A stretch of DNA of 64,000 nt from NCBI RefSeq assembly GCF_010548145.1, contig NZ_JAAGLN010000001.1:1-64000 (forward strand), read 5' to 3'. This stretch comes from Streptomyces sp. SID10853 (lineage in GTDB: Bacteria > Actinomycetota > Actinomycetes > Streptomycetales > Streptomycetaceae). The translations under genes were made by a program, and so were the position numbers. The notes under the pieces are model-generated. The model saw nothing but the letters and a program-made list of their open reading frames with translations. It was not told the DNA's origin and did no database searches. Position 1 is the first letter of the stretch, and the number at the start of each line of letters is the position of its first letter. Shown piece by piece: positions 19,955 to 28,929 of the stretch.

Positions 19955-20809
19955 ATGCCCTCACCCCTCGACGAGCTGCCCATCCGCCGCCTGACCCACG
20001 GTGACCTCACCTCCTGTGCCGACCTTTCGGAGAACCGCGGCTGGCCGCGCGACGATCACAAGTGGGGGCTGCTGCTCGCCGCAGGGACGGGTTACGGAAT
20101 CGACGACCCCGGGGGCAAGGGGCTGGCGACGGCCTGTGTGGTCACCGCGTACGGCTCGGGGCCGGCCGCCGTCGGCATGCTCCTGGTCGCCGACGCATAC
20201 GCACGGCAAGGAGCCGGGCAGCGGATGATGCGCCATGTGATCGCCGAGTTCGACGGTGTCCCGCTCACCCTGTACGCGACCCCGCTCGGCCGGCCGCTCT
20301 ACGAGAGGCTCGGCTTCCGGGACGTGGGCCGGGCCGAGATGGTCCGCGGCCACTTCGCTCCGCCGAGCCCGGCACCGGCTGTGGCCACCCGTCCGGCCAC
20401 GGCCGGCGATCTGCCGGGGATCCTCCGTCTCGACCACGAGGTCTTCGGTGCGGACCGCACCCACCTGATCACGCGGCTGCCCGCCTTCGCCGACCAGCTG
20501 CGAGTAGCCGAGGACGTCGACGGCGTCACCGGCTACACGGCGGCCTGGCCCAGCACGGACAGCCAGGTGGTCGGCCCGCTGATCGCCCGCGACACCGCGA
20601 CCGCGCAAGCGCTGATCGCCTCACTCACGGCTGGCACCGACCGTCCGTTGCGCGCCGACATCGACGTACGCCACACGGAACTCCTCGACTGGGTCAAGGC
20701 CGGCGGGATGGAGCCGGTCGCCTTCAACACCGTGATGGTGCGGGGCGTCCCGGATCTGCCGGGCGACTGGACCCGCCGCTTCACGCCCCTGACCGTCGCA
20801 GCGGGCTGA
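19955..20809 (+). CDS. GNAT-family N-acetyltransferase (tandem domain)
   Basis: 284 aa. First GNAT fold at residues about 8-125 with an acetyl-CoA loop like VADAYARQGAGQRMM and a YERLGF motif; second, degenerate GNAT-like domain from about 145. Starts 5 bp after the previous gene, so likely co-transcribed. Substrate unknown. Confidence 0.85.
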   Translation: MPSPLDELPIRRLTHGDLTSCADLSENRGWPRDDHKWGLLLAAGTGYGIDDPGGKGLATACVVTAYGSGPAAVGMLLVADAYARQGAGQRMMRHVIAEFDGVPLTLYATPLGRPLYERLGFRDVGRAEMVRGHFAPPSPAPAVATRPATAGDLPGILRLDHEVFGADRTHLITRLPAFADQLRVAEDVDGVTGYTAAWPSTDSQVVGPLIARDTATAQALIASLTAGTDRPLRADIDVRHTELLDWVKAGGMEPVAFNTVMVRGVPDLPGDWTRRFTPLTVAAG

Positions 20810-20836
20810 CAGCTGGGCCGTGGGCGTCGCCAACGT

Positions 20837-22090
20837 TCAGCGATTCGCGGGTACTTCAGGGCCTGCCCCGAGTGACGGCGTCGATGCGGCTCCAGCTCCA
20901 GCTCCAGCCACGATCCGGCCTGCGGGTCCTGCCTGGCCCGCGGACCCGCTCCGCCGCTCCAGCGTGCTGGAGACAAGGGCGAGGACCAGCGCGGACGCGG
21001 CAAGCACGGCGCCCACCCAGTTGGGGGCGGTGTAGCCGAGACCCGCTGCGATGACGATCCCGCCGAGCCAGGCGGACAGCGCGTTACCCAGGTTGAAGGC
21101 GCCGATGTTGACGGCCGAAGCCAGCGTCGGCGCCCCCGACGCGTGGTCGAGCACCCGCTTCTGCAGAGGCGGAACGGTCGCGAACCCCAGTCCGCCGATC
21201 AGGAAGATCGTGACCGCCGAAGCGACCCGGTCGTGCGCGGTGAGGGTGAACAGCGCCAGGACCAGGGCCAGCCCGCCCAGCGACACGTACAGCATCGGCA
21301 TCAGCGCACGGTCGGCGAAGCGGCCGCCGATCAGATTGCCGCTCACCATGCCGAGACCGAAGAGCACCAGCAGCCAGGTGACTCCGGCCTCGGAGAATCC
21401 GGCGACGGACGTCATCATCGGTGAGATGTAGGTGATCGCGGCAAAGACGCCGCCGAAGCCGAGAACCGTCATCGCCATCGCGAGCAGCACCTGCACATTG
21501 CGGAAGGCGGCGATCTCGTGCCGCAGCCGGACGCCCTCCGGCCTGGGCTGCTCCGGTACGAGCCGGGCGACGCCGAGGAGACCGAGGACGCCGAGCCCGG
21601 CGACGAGCAGGAACGTCAGCCGCCAGCCGATGTCCTGGCCGATGAGGGTGCCCAGGGGCACACCGATGACATTGGCCAGCGTCAGCCCGGTGAACATCAT
21701 CGCGATGGCACCGGCCTTCTTCTGCGGTGCGACCAGACCCGCGGCCACGACCGACCCGATACCGAAGAACGCGCCGTGCGCGAACGAGGCGACGATGCGC
21801 CCGGCGAGCATCACGCCGAACACCGGGGCAGTCGCGGAGACCACGTTGCCGATGATGAACAGCCCCATCAGCAGCATCAGCATCGTCTTGCGGGGGACGC
21901 GGGTGCCGATGACGGTCATCAGCGGGGCCCCGGCGACCACCCCCAGCGCGTAACCCGTCACCAGATATCCGGCGGTGGGAATCGAGACCTGGAAGGAGTC
22001 CGCGACCTGCGGCAACAGCCCCATGATCACGAACTCGGTGGTGCCGATACCGAACGCCCCGATGGCTAGGGCGAGGAGCGCGAGTGGCAT
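20837..22090 (-). CDS. MFS transporter (DHA1-type, AraJ/NepI-like)
   Basis: 417 aa, twelve TM helices. N-terminal LAIGAFGIGTTEFVIMGLLP is the hallmark of the arabinose-efflux/NepI-like drug transporter group; loop 2-3 has VIGTRVPRKTML. Exports small molecules by proton antiport. ATG 22090 chosen. Divergent from a MarR gene, so probably controlled by it. Confidence 0.9.
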   Translation of the reverse strand: MPLALLALAIGAFGIGTTEFVIMGLLPQVADSFQVSIPTAGYLVTGYALGVVAGAPLMTVIGTRVPRKTMLMLLMGLFIIGNVVSATAPVFGVMLAGRIVASFAHGAFFGIGSVVAAGLVAPQKKAGAIAMMFTGLTLANVIGVPLGTLIGQDIGWRLTFLLVAGLGVLGLLGVARLVPEQPRPEGVRLRHEIAAFRNVQVLLAMAMTVLGFGGVFAAITYISPMMTSVAGFSEAGVTWLLVLFGLGMVSGNLIGGRFADRALMPMLYVSLGGLALVLALFTLTAHDRVASAVTIFLIGGLGFATVPPLQKRVLDHASGAPTLASAVNIGAFNLGNALSAWLGGIVIAAGLGYTAPNWVGAVLAASALVLALVSSTLERRSGSAGQAGPAGRIVAGAGAGAASTPSLGAGPEVPANR

Positions 22091-22157
22091 GGGGTTGCAC
22101 CTTCCGGAACGGAGTACGAGGTTTGCTTGCACGAGCGCCTTACATGCACGGACAATA

Positions 22158-22182
22158 CTTGCGTACGCCGATTAATTGCAAG
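22158..22182. promoter_or_regulatory. Candidate MarR operator between MFS and marR genes
   Basis: CTTGC (22158-22162) and GCAAG (22178-22182) form a dyad with 15-bp spacing in the 162-bp divergent promoter region; related TTGCTTGCACGAGC lies at about 22122. This is a usual layout for autoregulated marR-efflux pairs. Confidence 0.4.
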
Positions 22183-22252
22183 CGCGGACTATTTCGGACC
22201 GTGCCCTACCCTGTTGCCAGGCGGCGGTGCAGGACGACGGAGGAGACCAGCC

Positions 22253-22717
22253 ATGGCAGTGACAGCGACCGACCCGGCACTCACCGCGCTCTCCCAGGGC
22301 TGGTGCGCGCTGTCCCTGCTGCACGCCCGCATCGAGGCCCACCTCGAAAAAGCCCTGCAGCGCGGCCACGGGCTGAGCGTGCGTGAGTACTCACTGCTCG
22401 ACATCCTCAGCCGTCAGCACGACGGCCCGGGCGGGCATCTCCAGATGAAGCAGGTCGCCGACGCCGTGGTCCTCAGCCAGAGCGCCACCACCCGCCTCGT
22501 CACGCGCCAGGAAGACCGGGGGCTGCTCACCCGCTACCTCTGTGTCACCGACCGCCGGGGCATCTACACCGATGTCACCGAAGCCGGCCGCTCGCTGCTC
22601 GACGAGGCCCGCCCCACCAACACCCGTGCGCTGCGCGAAGCTCTCGACGAAGCCGCGGCCCACCCGGAACTGGCCCCGCTGGTGCGCGCGGTCGAGGAGC
22701 TCAACCAGCCTTCCTGA
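22253..22717 (+). CDS. MarR-family transcriptional regulator
   Basis: 154 aa. Winged helix with LSVREYSLLDILSR, MKQVADAVVLSQSATTRLV and the wing LTRYLCVTDRRGIYTDVTEA. ATG 22253 follows GGAGGAGACC. Probably represses the divergent MFS gene and itself. Confidence 0.92.
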   Translation: MAVTATDPALTALSQGWCALSLLHARIEAHLEKALQRGHGLSVREYSLLDILSRQHDGPGGHLQMKQVADAVVLSQSATTRLVTRQEDRGLLTRYLCVTDRRGIYTDVTEAGRSLLDEARPTNTRALREALDEAAAHPELAPLVRAVEELNQPS

Positions 22718-22764
22718 CCCGGCCGGTGGCCTGCCGCCACCCGTGTCCACGTACTCTGCGCACC

Positions 22765-23217
22765 ATGAGCGACCTGGAGATCCGCCCCGCACAGGAGAAC
22801 GACATCCCCGCGATCGTGGCGATGCTGGCCGACGACCCGCTCGGCGCCCAGCGCGAGTCCCCCGACGACCTCGCCCCGTACACCGCGGCGCACCGGCGGA
22901 TCGCCGCCGACCCACAGCAGCACCTGGTCGTCGCGGTGCGCGAGGGCCGCGTCGTCGGCACCCTCCAGCTCACCGTGATCCCCGGGCTCTCCCGGCGCGG
23001 CGCCACCCGCTCCATCATCGAGGGCGTACGCATCCACGGCGACGAGCGCGGCAGCGGTCTCGGCACCCAGCTCATCGAGTGGGCCGTCGACACCTCACGC
23101 GACCAGGGCTGCCAGTTGGTCCAGCTGACATCGGACGCCACCCGGACCGACGCCCACCGCTTCTACGAGAGGCTCGGCTTCACCGCGAGCCACCTCGGCT
23201 TCAAGCTCCAGCTCTGA
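22765..23217 (+). CDS. GNAT-family N-acetyltransferase
   Basis: 150-aa single-domain acetyltransferase. Motif A GVRIHGDERGSGLGTQLIEW and motif B TDAHRFYERLGF are clear. Similar small GNATs act on amines or peptide N-termini; substrate unknown. It lies 47 bp after marR on the same strand. Confidence 0.92.
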   Translation: MSDLEIRPAQENDIPAIVAMLADDPLGAQRESPDDLAPYTAAHRRIAADPQQHLVVAVREGRVVGTLQLTVIPGLSRRGATRSIIEGVRIHGDERGSGLGTQLIEWAVDTSRDQGCQLVQLTSDATRTDAHRFYERLGFTASHLGFKLQL

Positions 23218-23274
23218 CACCTCGGCCGCGCGCAACAGACCGCAGCCCACGACCCGAACGGGAAGGCACCGCCC

Positions 23275-24438
23275 ATGCACCGCATCAGCGACGAGCAGCG
23301 CCGTATCCGGCTGGGCCGGCGCCACCGCCTCGCACCCTCCGCGCGGGCGGCCACCCCCGTCGAGGCGTCCGACGCCGTCGTCGCCCTGCACGCCACCGAC
23401 GCGTCGACCGTCTATCTCTCCGTCTGCGCCCGGCTGGCCGAAGCGAGCACGGCCGCCGTCGAACACGCCCTGTACGAGGACGTCTCCCTGGTACGGCTGC
23501 TCTGCCTGCGCAACACGCTCTTCGCGATGTCCCGGGACGTGGCCCCCTGCGTCGACGCCTCCACGGCCCGCGCCATCGCGGCGAAGGAGCGCAGGACGTT
23601 CCTCAAACACCTCGATGAGGACGGCGGCGGCCTGGACGAACGCTGGCTGGCCGAGGCCGAATCGGCGACGCTGGCCGCGCTCGCCGACCGCGGCGCGGCC
23701 ACCGGCAGCGAACTCTCCGCCGCGGTTCCCGCACTCCGCACGAAGATCACGGTGTTCCCCGGCAAGAAGTGGGAGGCCGTACAGGGCGTCGCCACCCGGG
23801 TCATCCGGCTGCTGGCCGCCGACGGCCGCATCCGCCGCGACCGGCCGCGCGGCTCGTGGACGTCGAGCCAGTTCCGCTGGACGGCCGGAACGTCCTGGCC
23901 GGCTCTCCCGGTCCCCGAGGCCAAGGCCGCGCTGGCCCGCCGCTGGCTGCTCTCCTACGGGCCCGCCACCGAGGCCGACCTCAAGTGGTGGACGGGGTGG
24001 ACCCTGACGGACGCCCGCAGGGCGCTCATGGCGATCGGCGCGGAGGAGGTCGAACTGGACGACGGGGCGCGCGGATTCGTCGCACCGGGCGACACCGCCC
24101 CCGAGCCGCCCACCGAGCCGTGGGCGGCGCTGTTGCCCGGCCTCGACCCCAGCGCCATGGGCTGGGCCGACCGCACCTTCCACCTCGATGCCGGACACCG
24201 CCCGGCCCTCTTCGACCGCGCGGGCAACATCGGCCCGACCGTGTGGTGGAACGGCAGGATCATCGGCGGCTGGGCGCAGCGCGCGGACGGCGAAGTGGTG
24301 TGGCGGCTGCTGGCCGACGCCGGGCAGGCAGCCGCCGACGCGGTCGAGGCGGAGGCCGCCCGGCTCGCGGACTGGGTGGGGGACGCCCGGATCACACCGC
24401 GGTTCCGGACGCCCCTGGAGCGGGAACTGTCGAACTGA
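23275..24438 (+). CDS. Winged-helix DNA-binding domain protein (HTH_42 type)
   Basis: 387 aa. Pattern of the HTH_42/AlkZ-like family: RIRLGRRHRLAPSAR, ALHATDASTVYLSVCARL, LRNTLFAMSRDVAP, and near the C-terminus TVWWNGRIIGGWAQRADGEV. AlkZ (StlA) members are DNA glycosylases acting on interstrand crosslinks, so a DNA-repair role is possible; the AlkZ QxQ catalytic motif was not identified, so no enzyme call is made. Confidence 0.82.
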   Translation: MHRISDEQRRIRLGRRHRLAPSARAATPVEASDAVVALHATDASTVYLSVCARLAEASTAAVEHALYEDVSLVRLLCLRNTLFAMSRDVAPCVDASTARAIAAKERRTFLKHLDEDGGGLDERWLAEAESATLAALADRGAATGSELSAAVPALRTKITVFPGKKWEAVQGVATRVIRLLAADGRIRRDRPRGSWTSSQFRWTAGTSWPALPVPEAKAALARRWLLSYGPATEADLKWWTGWTLTDARRALMAIGAEEVELDDGARGFVAPGDTAPEPPTEPWAALLPGLDPSAMGWADRTFHLDAGHRPALFDRAGNIGPTVWWNGRIIGGWAQRADGEVVWRLLADAGQAAADAVEAEAARLADWVGDARITPRFRTPLERELSN

Positions 24439-24640
24439 CGCGGACGGCCGAGCTGACGCCGACTGCCGGGCCGGCACGAACCGCCGAGCGGATGCCAACT
24501 GCCGAGCGGACACGGACGGCCGAGCTGACGCCGGCTACCAGGCCGACGCGGACAGCCGACTGACACCGGCTACCGGGCCGACGCCGGCTGCCGGGGCCGG
24601 CGCGAAATATCGGGTCGGCCGAACCGCCGCGGCGGGAGGG
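24439..24640. repeat. Degenerate GC-rich repeats after the HTH_42 gene
   Basis: Irregular units based on GCCGACTGCCGGGCCGGC and GCCGAGCTGACGCCGGCTAC recur through the 284-bp gap before the convergent serine hydrolase gene. No gene seen. Confidence 0.5.
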
Positions 24641-24722
24641 CCGCCGCCGCAGTGGGAGGGCCGGTCAGTGGACTCGCGCAGGTGGGTCCGTACCGCTCCG
24701 CCCGCCCCCTGGGGCAGCCCCG

Positions 24723-26117
24723 CTACGGCAGCCCCCGCCAGCCGTCCTCGTCCACTCCGCCCGGAACCGGTGCCGCCGGGTCGTACGGCTGCCGGGTGAA
24801 GACAAACGAACCCAGATTCAGGTGGTTCACTTCGCCGTCACGCCGGACGGGCCGCAGCGTCTCGCCCGCGAAGTAGCCGTCCAGCCCGGTCCAGCTGCCG
24901 TCCGGCTCCGCGCGGAACCGGGAACTCCGCCCGCCGCCGGCCAGCGGGCCGAACTCCATCCCGCCGTCCGCCGTCAGCCGCAGGGCACTCACCGATGTAC
25001 CCCAGTACCAGGGGCCGGCCAGTTCGAGCAGGCCGGGAGCGACCTCCGGCAGCGGGCGCCACGGCTTCGGAATGGCTGGTTCCGAGTCCGCCACGATCCG
25101 GATCAGATCGGCGGCGACCTGCGGCCCGACCCCCGACGTGCTGTTCGAGAGCGCCACAGCGGCCACTCCGTCCGCCGCGCTCACCCACAGCCCGGCCACG
25201 AACCCCGGCAGCGAACCGGTGTGCCCGGCCAGCGTCCGGCCGTCACGCTGGGCGAGCTGTACGCCGAGCCCGTACCCGCCGTCCCACTGGCCCGCCTCCG
25301 GCGGGGCCGCGGGCGCGCGCATCTCCCGAACGGTCTCCGCACCCAGCACCCGGTCATCGCCCTCCGCCAGGAAGGCGGCGAAACGGCAGAGGTCGGCGGC
25401 CGTCGACCACAGTTGCCCCGCGGGCGCCATCAGCCCCAGGTCCTCGGCCGGTTCCGGAAGCAGCGCGTCAGCCCACGGGTGCACCGCCCACGCCCCGGCA
25501 TGGGGCTCCTGCGGCTGGGCGCTCGTACGGTCCATGCCCAGCGGTACGCAGATCTCGCGCCGCACCACCTCCGCCCATGGCGCGTCGCGCAGCGCCTCCA
25601 CCACCGCGCCGAGCAGGGCGTATCCCGGGTTCGAGTAGTGGTGGCGCCGGCCGGCCGGATGCACCTGCGGCCGTTCACCGAGCAGATCCGCGAGCGTGGG
25701 ACGCAGCGCTGCCGACGACCGCTCCCACCACTCGCCCGGCGTCTCCGCGGCCAGACCCGCTGTGTGGCTGAGCAGTTGAGCGATCGTCACTGCGCCGACC
25801 CCGGTGCCCGGAAGGTGCTTCTCCAGCGGGTCCGCCAGGTCGAGCAGGCCCTCGTCACGCAGGCGCATCACGGCGACCGCGGTGAAGGGCTTGGTGATCG
25901 AACCGATCCGGTACTGCGTGTCCGCGTCCGGAGCGTGACCGTCCACGCAGCTGCGCGCCCCGGACCACACCATCTGCCCGTCCCGCATCACCGCCGCCAC
26001 CAGGGACGGCACTCGCCCCTCGGACTGTGCGACAGCGATGCGGTGCAGTAGCGCCCGCCGGGTGGTGGGGAGGAGTTCAGCGGAGGGGTCCGGTTGCACG
26101 GAGTCTGAAGAGGTCAT
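24723..26117 (-). CDS. Serine hydrolase, beta-lactamase/PBP-like
   Basis: 464 aa. Class C-type fold with catalytic SITK (SxxK), YSN (YxN) and HTG (HxG) motifs in order, and an extra C-terminal lipocalin-like region (from about 370). No clear signal peptide at the chosen ATG 26117 (MTSSDSVQPDPS). Such proteins are peptidases or esterases; resistance to beta-lactams is not implied. Confidence 0.88.
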   Translation of the reverse strand: MTSSDSVQPDPSAELLPTTRRALLHRIAVAQSEGRVPSLVAAVMRDGQMVWSGARSCVDGHAPDADTQYRIGSITKPFTAVAVMRLRDEGLLDLADPLEKHLPGTGVGAVTIAQLLSHTAGLAAETPGEWWERSSAALRPTLADLLGERPQVHPAGRRHHYSNPGYALLGAVVEALRDAPWAEVVRREICVPLGMDRTSAQPQEPHAGAWAVHPWADALLPEPAEDLGLMAPAGQLWSTAADLCRFAAFLAEGDDRVLGAETVREMRAPAAPPEAGQWDGGYGLGVQLAQRDGRTLAGHTGSLPGFVAGLWVSAADGVAAVALSNSTSGVGPQVAADLIRIVADSEPAIPKPWRPLPEVAPGLLELAGPWYWGTSVSALRLTADGGMEFGPLAGGGRSSRFRAEPDGSWTGLDGYFAGETLRPVRRDGEVNHLNLGSFVFTRQPYDPAAPVPGGVDEDGWRGLP

Positions 26118-26382
26118 GGCCCGAGACCTACCAGACGGGCTGCGGCCCGTCGACGGCCCGCAGCCGGCGCCTGGAACGGCAGGAGCAGTGGGGACGACAG
26201 GAACGGCGGGAGTCGATGGCATACGGCGGGCCGCCGCCCGGCCCGGAAAGCCTGTTACAGGACGGTGACACACCGCCAACAACGCATGCGGGCCACACAT
26301 CGTCTTTTCATGTGAGACCCACACCAACAGTATTTGTCTCACCTTTGCGTGAAATCAGAGCTCCTCACCGAAAGGGACACTC

Positions 26383-26799
26383 ATGATCGTCACCAAGCGG
26401 CACTCTCTGCGCATCGCTGCCGTCGGCGCGCTCGCCGCCGCAACCGTCGCTCTGGCCGGAACCGCCGCCATGGCCGACACCGCCGCGCCCGCACCCAGCG
26501 CGCCCGTCGCACAGACCGTCGCCGCCAAGGCCGCCATCACGGCGAAGCCGTCGGTGAACTCCGTGAAGGCGTGGCAGCTCTTCCGGGTCACCGGCACCAC
26601 GACCGGCCTCAAGGCGGGTGCCAAGGTGACCCTCCAGCAGAAGCAGGGCAGCAAGTGGGTCACGCTGCCCGCATCCTCGCCCATCACCCACAGCGGCTCG
26701 TACTCGCTGGGCGTCAAGCTCGGCATCAAGGGCAAGAACCAGTTGCGCATCGTCAGCGGGAGCACGGCGTCCCCGGTCTTCAACGTCACCGTGCGCTGA
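26383..26799 (+). CDS. Small secreted protein, unknown function
   Basis: 138 aa with a Sec signal peptide (basic RHSLR, hydrophobic AAVGALAAATVALAG, cleavage probably after AMA near residue 31). The mature part is an all-beta-looking domain (LFRVTGTTTGLKAGAKVTLQ) like Ig-like/bacterial adhesion-fold surface proteins. Separate promoter; followed by a strong terminator. Confidence 0.8.
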   Translation: MIVTKRHSLRIAAVGALAAATVALAGTAAMADTAAPAPSAPVAQTVAAKAAITAKPSVNSVKAWQLFRVTGTTTGLKAGAKVTLQQKQGSKWVTLPASSPITHSGSYSLGVKLGIKGKNQLRIVSGSTASPVFNVTVR

Positions 26800-26820
26800 T
26801 CACCGGACCTCCCCGTCCGA

Positions 26821-26853
26821 CAGTGCCCCGGCGCCCACGGCTCCGGGGCACTG
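26821..26853 (+). terminator. Terminator of the secreted-protein gene
   Basis: Perfect 11-bp stem CAGTGCCCCGG (26821-26831) with CCGGGGCACTG (26843-26853), 22 bp after the stop codon. Confidence 0.75.
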
Positions 26854-27016
26854 CCATGCGCACGGGGCGCACCGGACTCACAGGACCCATGGGCTCCAGA
26901 TGTCAGGGGCGCACTTCCGCAGCCGGGGGCACCGCCACAGTCCCCTCATGCCGGATCACCGGGGCGCCGGATCACCGGTTCTCGCCGGATAACCGAGCAG
27001 CCACAGCCCACAAGAA

Positions 27017-27056
27017 AAGCCCCTCCGCCTGGCGTTTGCACAGGTCAGAGGGGCTT
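27017..27056 (-). terminator. Hairpin with T-tract beside direct repeat A
   Basis: AAGCCCCTC (27017-27025) pairs with GAGGGGCTT (27048-27056). On the minus strand the stem runs into TTTTCTT, so it ends transcription leftward, as expected for the terminator of a tRNA-like gene whose 3' end is at 27061. An analogous hairpin sits beside repeat B. Confidence 0.7.
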
Positions 27057-27060
27057 CTGG

Positions 27061-27207
27061 TGTGGAGCCTAGGGGAGTCGAACCCGAAATTGTTACCTTT
27101 CTGACCTGCGGAAACGCCGGAGAATCGGACATTAGGCCCTGTTTCCGTCCTCCTGCGTCCCGCTCTATCCGCCTCGATCAGGTCCCCGTGCTGACACGTC
27201 AGCACGG
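27061..27207 (-). repeat. Direct repeat A: att-like end with tRNA-3'-end-like core
   Basis: 147 bp that align without gaps to 33243-33389 with about 20 mismatches. The first 25 bp are identical in both; on the minus strand they read ...GGGTTCGACTCCCCTAGG..., like a T-arm and acceptor strand. A complete cloverleaf could not be folded here, so this is read as a 3'-end fragment, as left behind when an element integrates into a tRNA (or tmRNA) gene. The right end is the dyad CCGTGCTGAC-AC-GTCAGCACGG (27186-27207). Confidence 0.75.
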
Positions 27208-27369
27208 AAAAGTGACATTGCCCGCGCAAATCGAAACGACCGGATCACTCCACTTCACCCAGCGGTGACGCCGTAGCACAAAGAACCTCGAGCCAGCCGT
27301 TGCAGTGCTCCTGTCGGTCCGCAGGATTACTTCCTTGCCTGGCTCACCCAAGGCGAATGACGTTGACAG

Positions 27370-27872
27370 CGATTCATTTCTGCGAAGAGCTGTCCTCCAC
27401 GCCTCTGGCATCCTTATACGGGTCGTTCAGGAAGAGGCTGTCGAGTTGGTCGAGAATCCGTACGCCACAGGGGAGCGTGATGCCGCCGATCGTCCCCGGG
27501 TGGACAAGCATCTCTGTGGCGCCGATCACGGCAAGGAGGGCCTCCTTCGCACCGATGACCGGAGCGAGCCGCTTGTGAAGGCGATGAAGTTGGCCAGCTC
27601 CACGGGCCAGGTCTTGCCCTCGTGATGCCACTCAGGGGATTCCTCCCGCCTCTGCGAGGACCCTGAGACCTGCCGCGACGAGGTGGATCCCAAACTTCGG
27701 GGTGAGCACTCAGCCAATCGATCGTGGCAGTCAGCTCATCTCCGTAGTCAACGGAAGCGGGATCTTCGACTCGCGACTCGGCGACGGGCTTGGGCAGCGC
27801 CTCCCTCGCCTGCGGGAGACTCACCTCCATCGGGTTGCCGTCGAGGATGTTGTAGAACAGCGCCCGGGTCAT
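27370..27872 (-). pseudogene. Frameshifted gene remnant downstream of the defence operon
   Basis: Plausible protein pieces occur in successive frames: MTRALFYNILDGNP...DWLSAHPEVWD (from 27872), KFGIHLVAAGLRVLAEAGG, EWHHEGKTWPVELANFIAF, then LAPVIGAKEALLAVIGATEM and LDQLDSLFLNDPYKDA to about 27374. No single frame stays open, so at least two frameshifts are needed. Family not recognised. It follows the 28929-27970 gene by 97 bp on the same strand and may once have been a fourth member of that operon. Confidence 0.5.
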
Positions 27873-27969
27873 GGCCGCGGGCCCCTGGCCCTGGATCGCG
27901 GTGAACGGCTTGAGTGTCCAGGCAGTGTCGGCGGCTGCCCGCTGAGCATCCGTTTCGAACCGGTTGAGG

Positions 27970-28929
27970 TCAAGTACCGAGATGCTCGACGAAGAGGCCG
28001 ATCAGAATCCGACCGCCCTGTTCCGGGATAGGCAGGGAGAAGTGCACACGATCATGACTCCACAGCCGCTTACCATGCCACTCGCAGCGGTACGGCACAT
28101 CCTTGTACGTGACCAGCCGCTGCGCCCAGGCTTTGCCATTTTTCTTCGTAGATGGGCTTTCGGGCGAGACGTTCAGACCTAGGGCGGAGAACCGCGCTAT
28201 GACCTGGTTTTGATCGCCTGCATGCTCTGACAAGGCATCGGCGAAATGGTCGTTGATGGCACCAAGTAGCTGCACGAGCCAGGGCATGACCTCGGCGTAG
28301 GAACCCTTGAATCGGTGGAAACCCAAAGAACGCTCAAAGATCAGTTCAGGGAAGGCCGAGCCCGACAGTGTGAAGAACTGACCCTCAAGAATGTTTTCAC
28401 GGGTGTACACCTCTCGCCAGAACCCTGTCGCATCCGCCGGGTCGCTCATGATGTGGATCTCTACCTGGTCCGTATCACGGTCGACTGTGGTCCATCCCGA
28501 GGGGCCCGGGACAACCGGCACAACGAGACACGACATCGCCCGACCGACAGCCGCGCGGGCCAAAGCATGGGACATGCCCCATGACACCTCCGTATGAGCG
28601 CCACCGCTCACCCGTACAGCCTGGGGAAGGTCTTCCTCCTGCGGCTCAAGAACACGGCACTTGTCCAGTAGCTTTGCCAGCCGAACGCGTTCGTCGCGGG
28701 GAACCGCAGGATGAGGCGTGCAGGCGAGTGCGAAGAGAGTGAGCTGTGACCAGCACTCGGTCTCATAGGCGACGTCCATGAACGCCGCCTGCCTGCCATC
28801 AGCCACCCCCTCCAGCAGTTCCAAGAAGGTGCCAAGAATGTCTCGTAGACCGGCATCTGTCAGATGACTCCAGCCGAGGCTGCCTTCATCCAGGACGACG
28901 CGGTAGTCGTCATCGGGCTCGCCGGGCAC
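27970..28929 (-). CDS. Unknown third protein of DUF262/AAA operon
   Basis: 319 aa from GTG 28929 (VPGEPDDDYRVVLDEGSLGW); the longer frame to 29148 lies wholly inside the ATPase gene and is rejected. It overlaps the ATPase stop by 20 bp. No TM or nuclease motif recognised. Visible features: an Asp-rich stretch and SDPADATGFWREVYTRENI in mid-protein, and a C-terminal region rich in aromatic and basic residues (RCEWHGKRLWSHDRVHF). In comparable three-gene defence operons such a partner is often the specificity or effector subunit; here this is inference from position. Confidence 0.75.
   Translation of the reverse strand: MPGEPDDDYRVVLDEGSLGWSHLTDAGLRDILGTFLELLEGVADGRQAAFMDVAYETECWSQLTLFALACTPHPAVPRDERVRLAKLLDKCRVLEPQEEDLPQAVRVSGGAHTEVSWGMSHALARAAVGRAMSCLVVPVVPGPSGWTTVDRDTDQVEIHIMSDPADATGFWREVYTRENILEGQFFTLSGSAFPELIFERSLGFHRFKGSYAEVMPWLVQLLGAINDHFADALSEHAGDQNQVIARFSALGLNVSPESPSTKKNGKAWAQRLVTYKDVPYRCEWHGKRLWSHDRVHFSLPIPEQGGRILIGLFVEHLGT

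Noticed and set aside
27061-27150. A complete tRNA gene on the minus strand at direct repeat A
   Set aside because: The T-arm/acceptor-like end is clear and GGGCCTA can pair with the 3' strand, but the T-stem makes only three pairs, no anticodon arm forms, and copy B does not keep the pairing. Treated as an att fragment only.
27186-27207. Rho-independent terminator
   Set aside because: Good dyad but no T-tract on either strand; the same dyad recurs at sites unrelated to gene ends.
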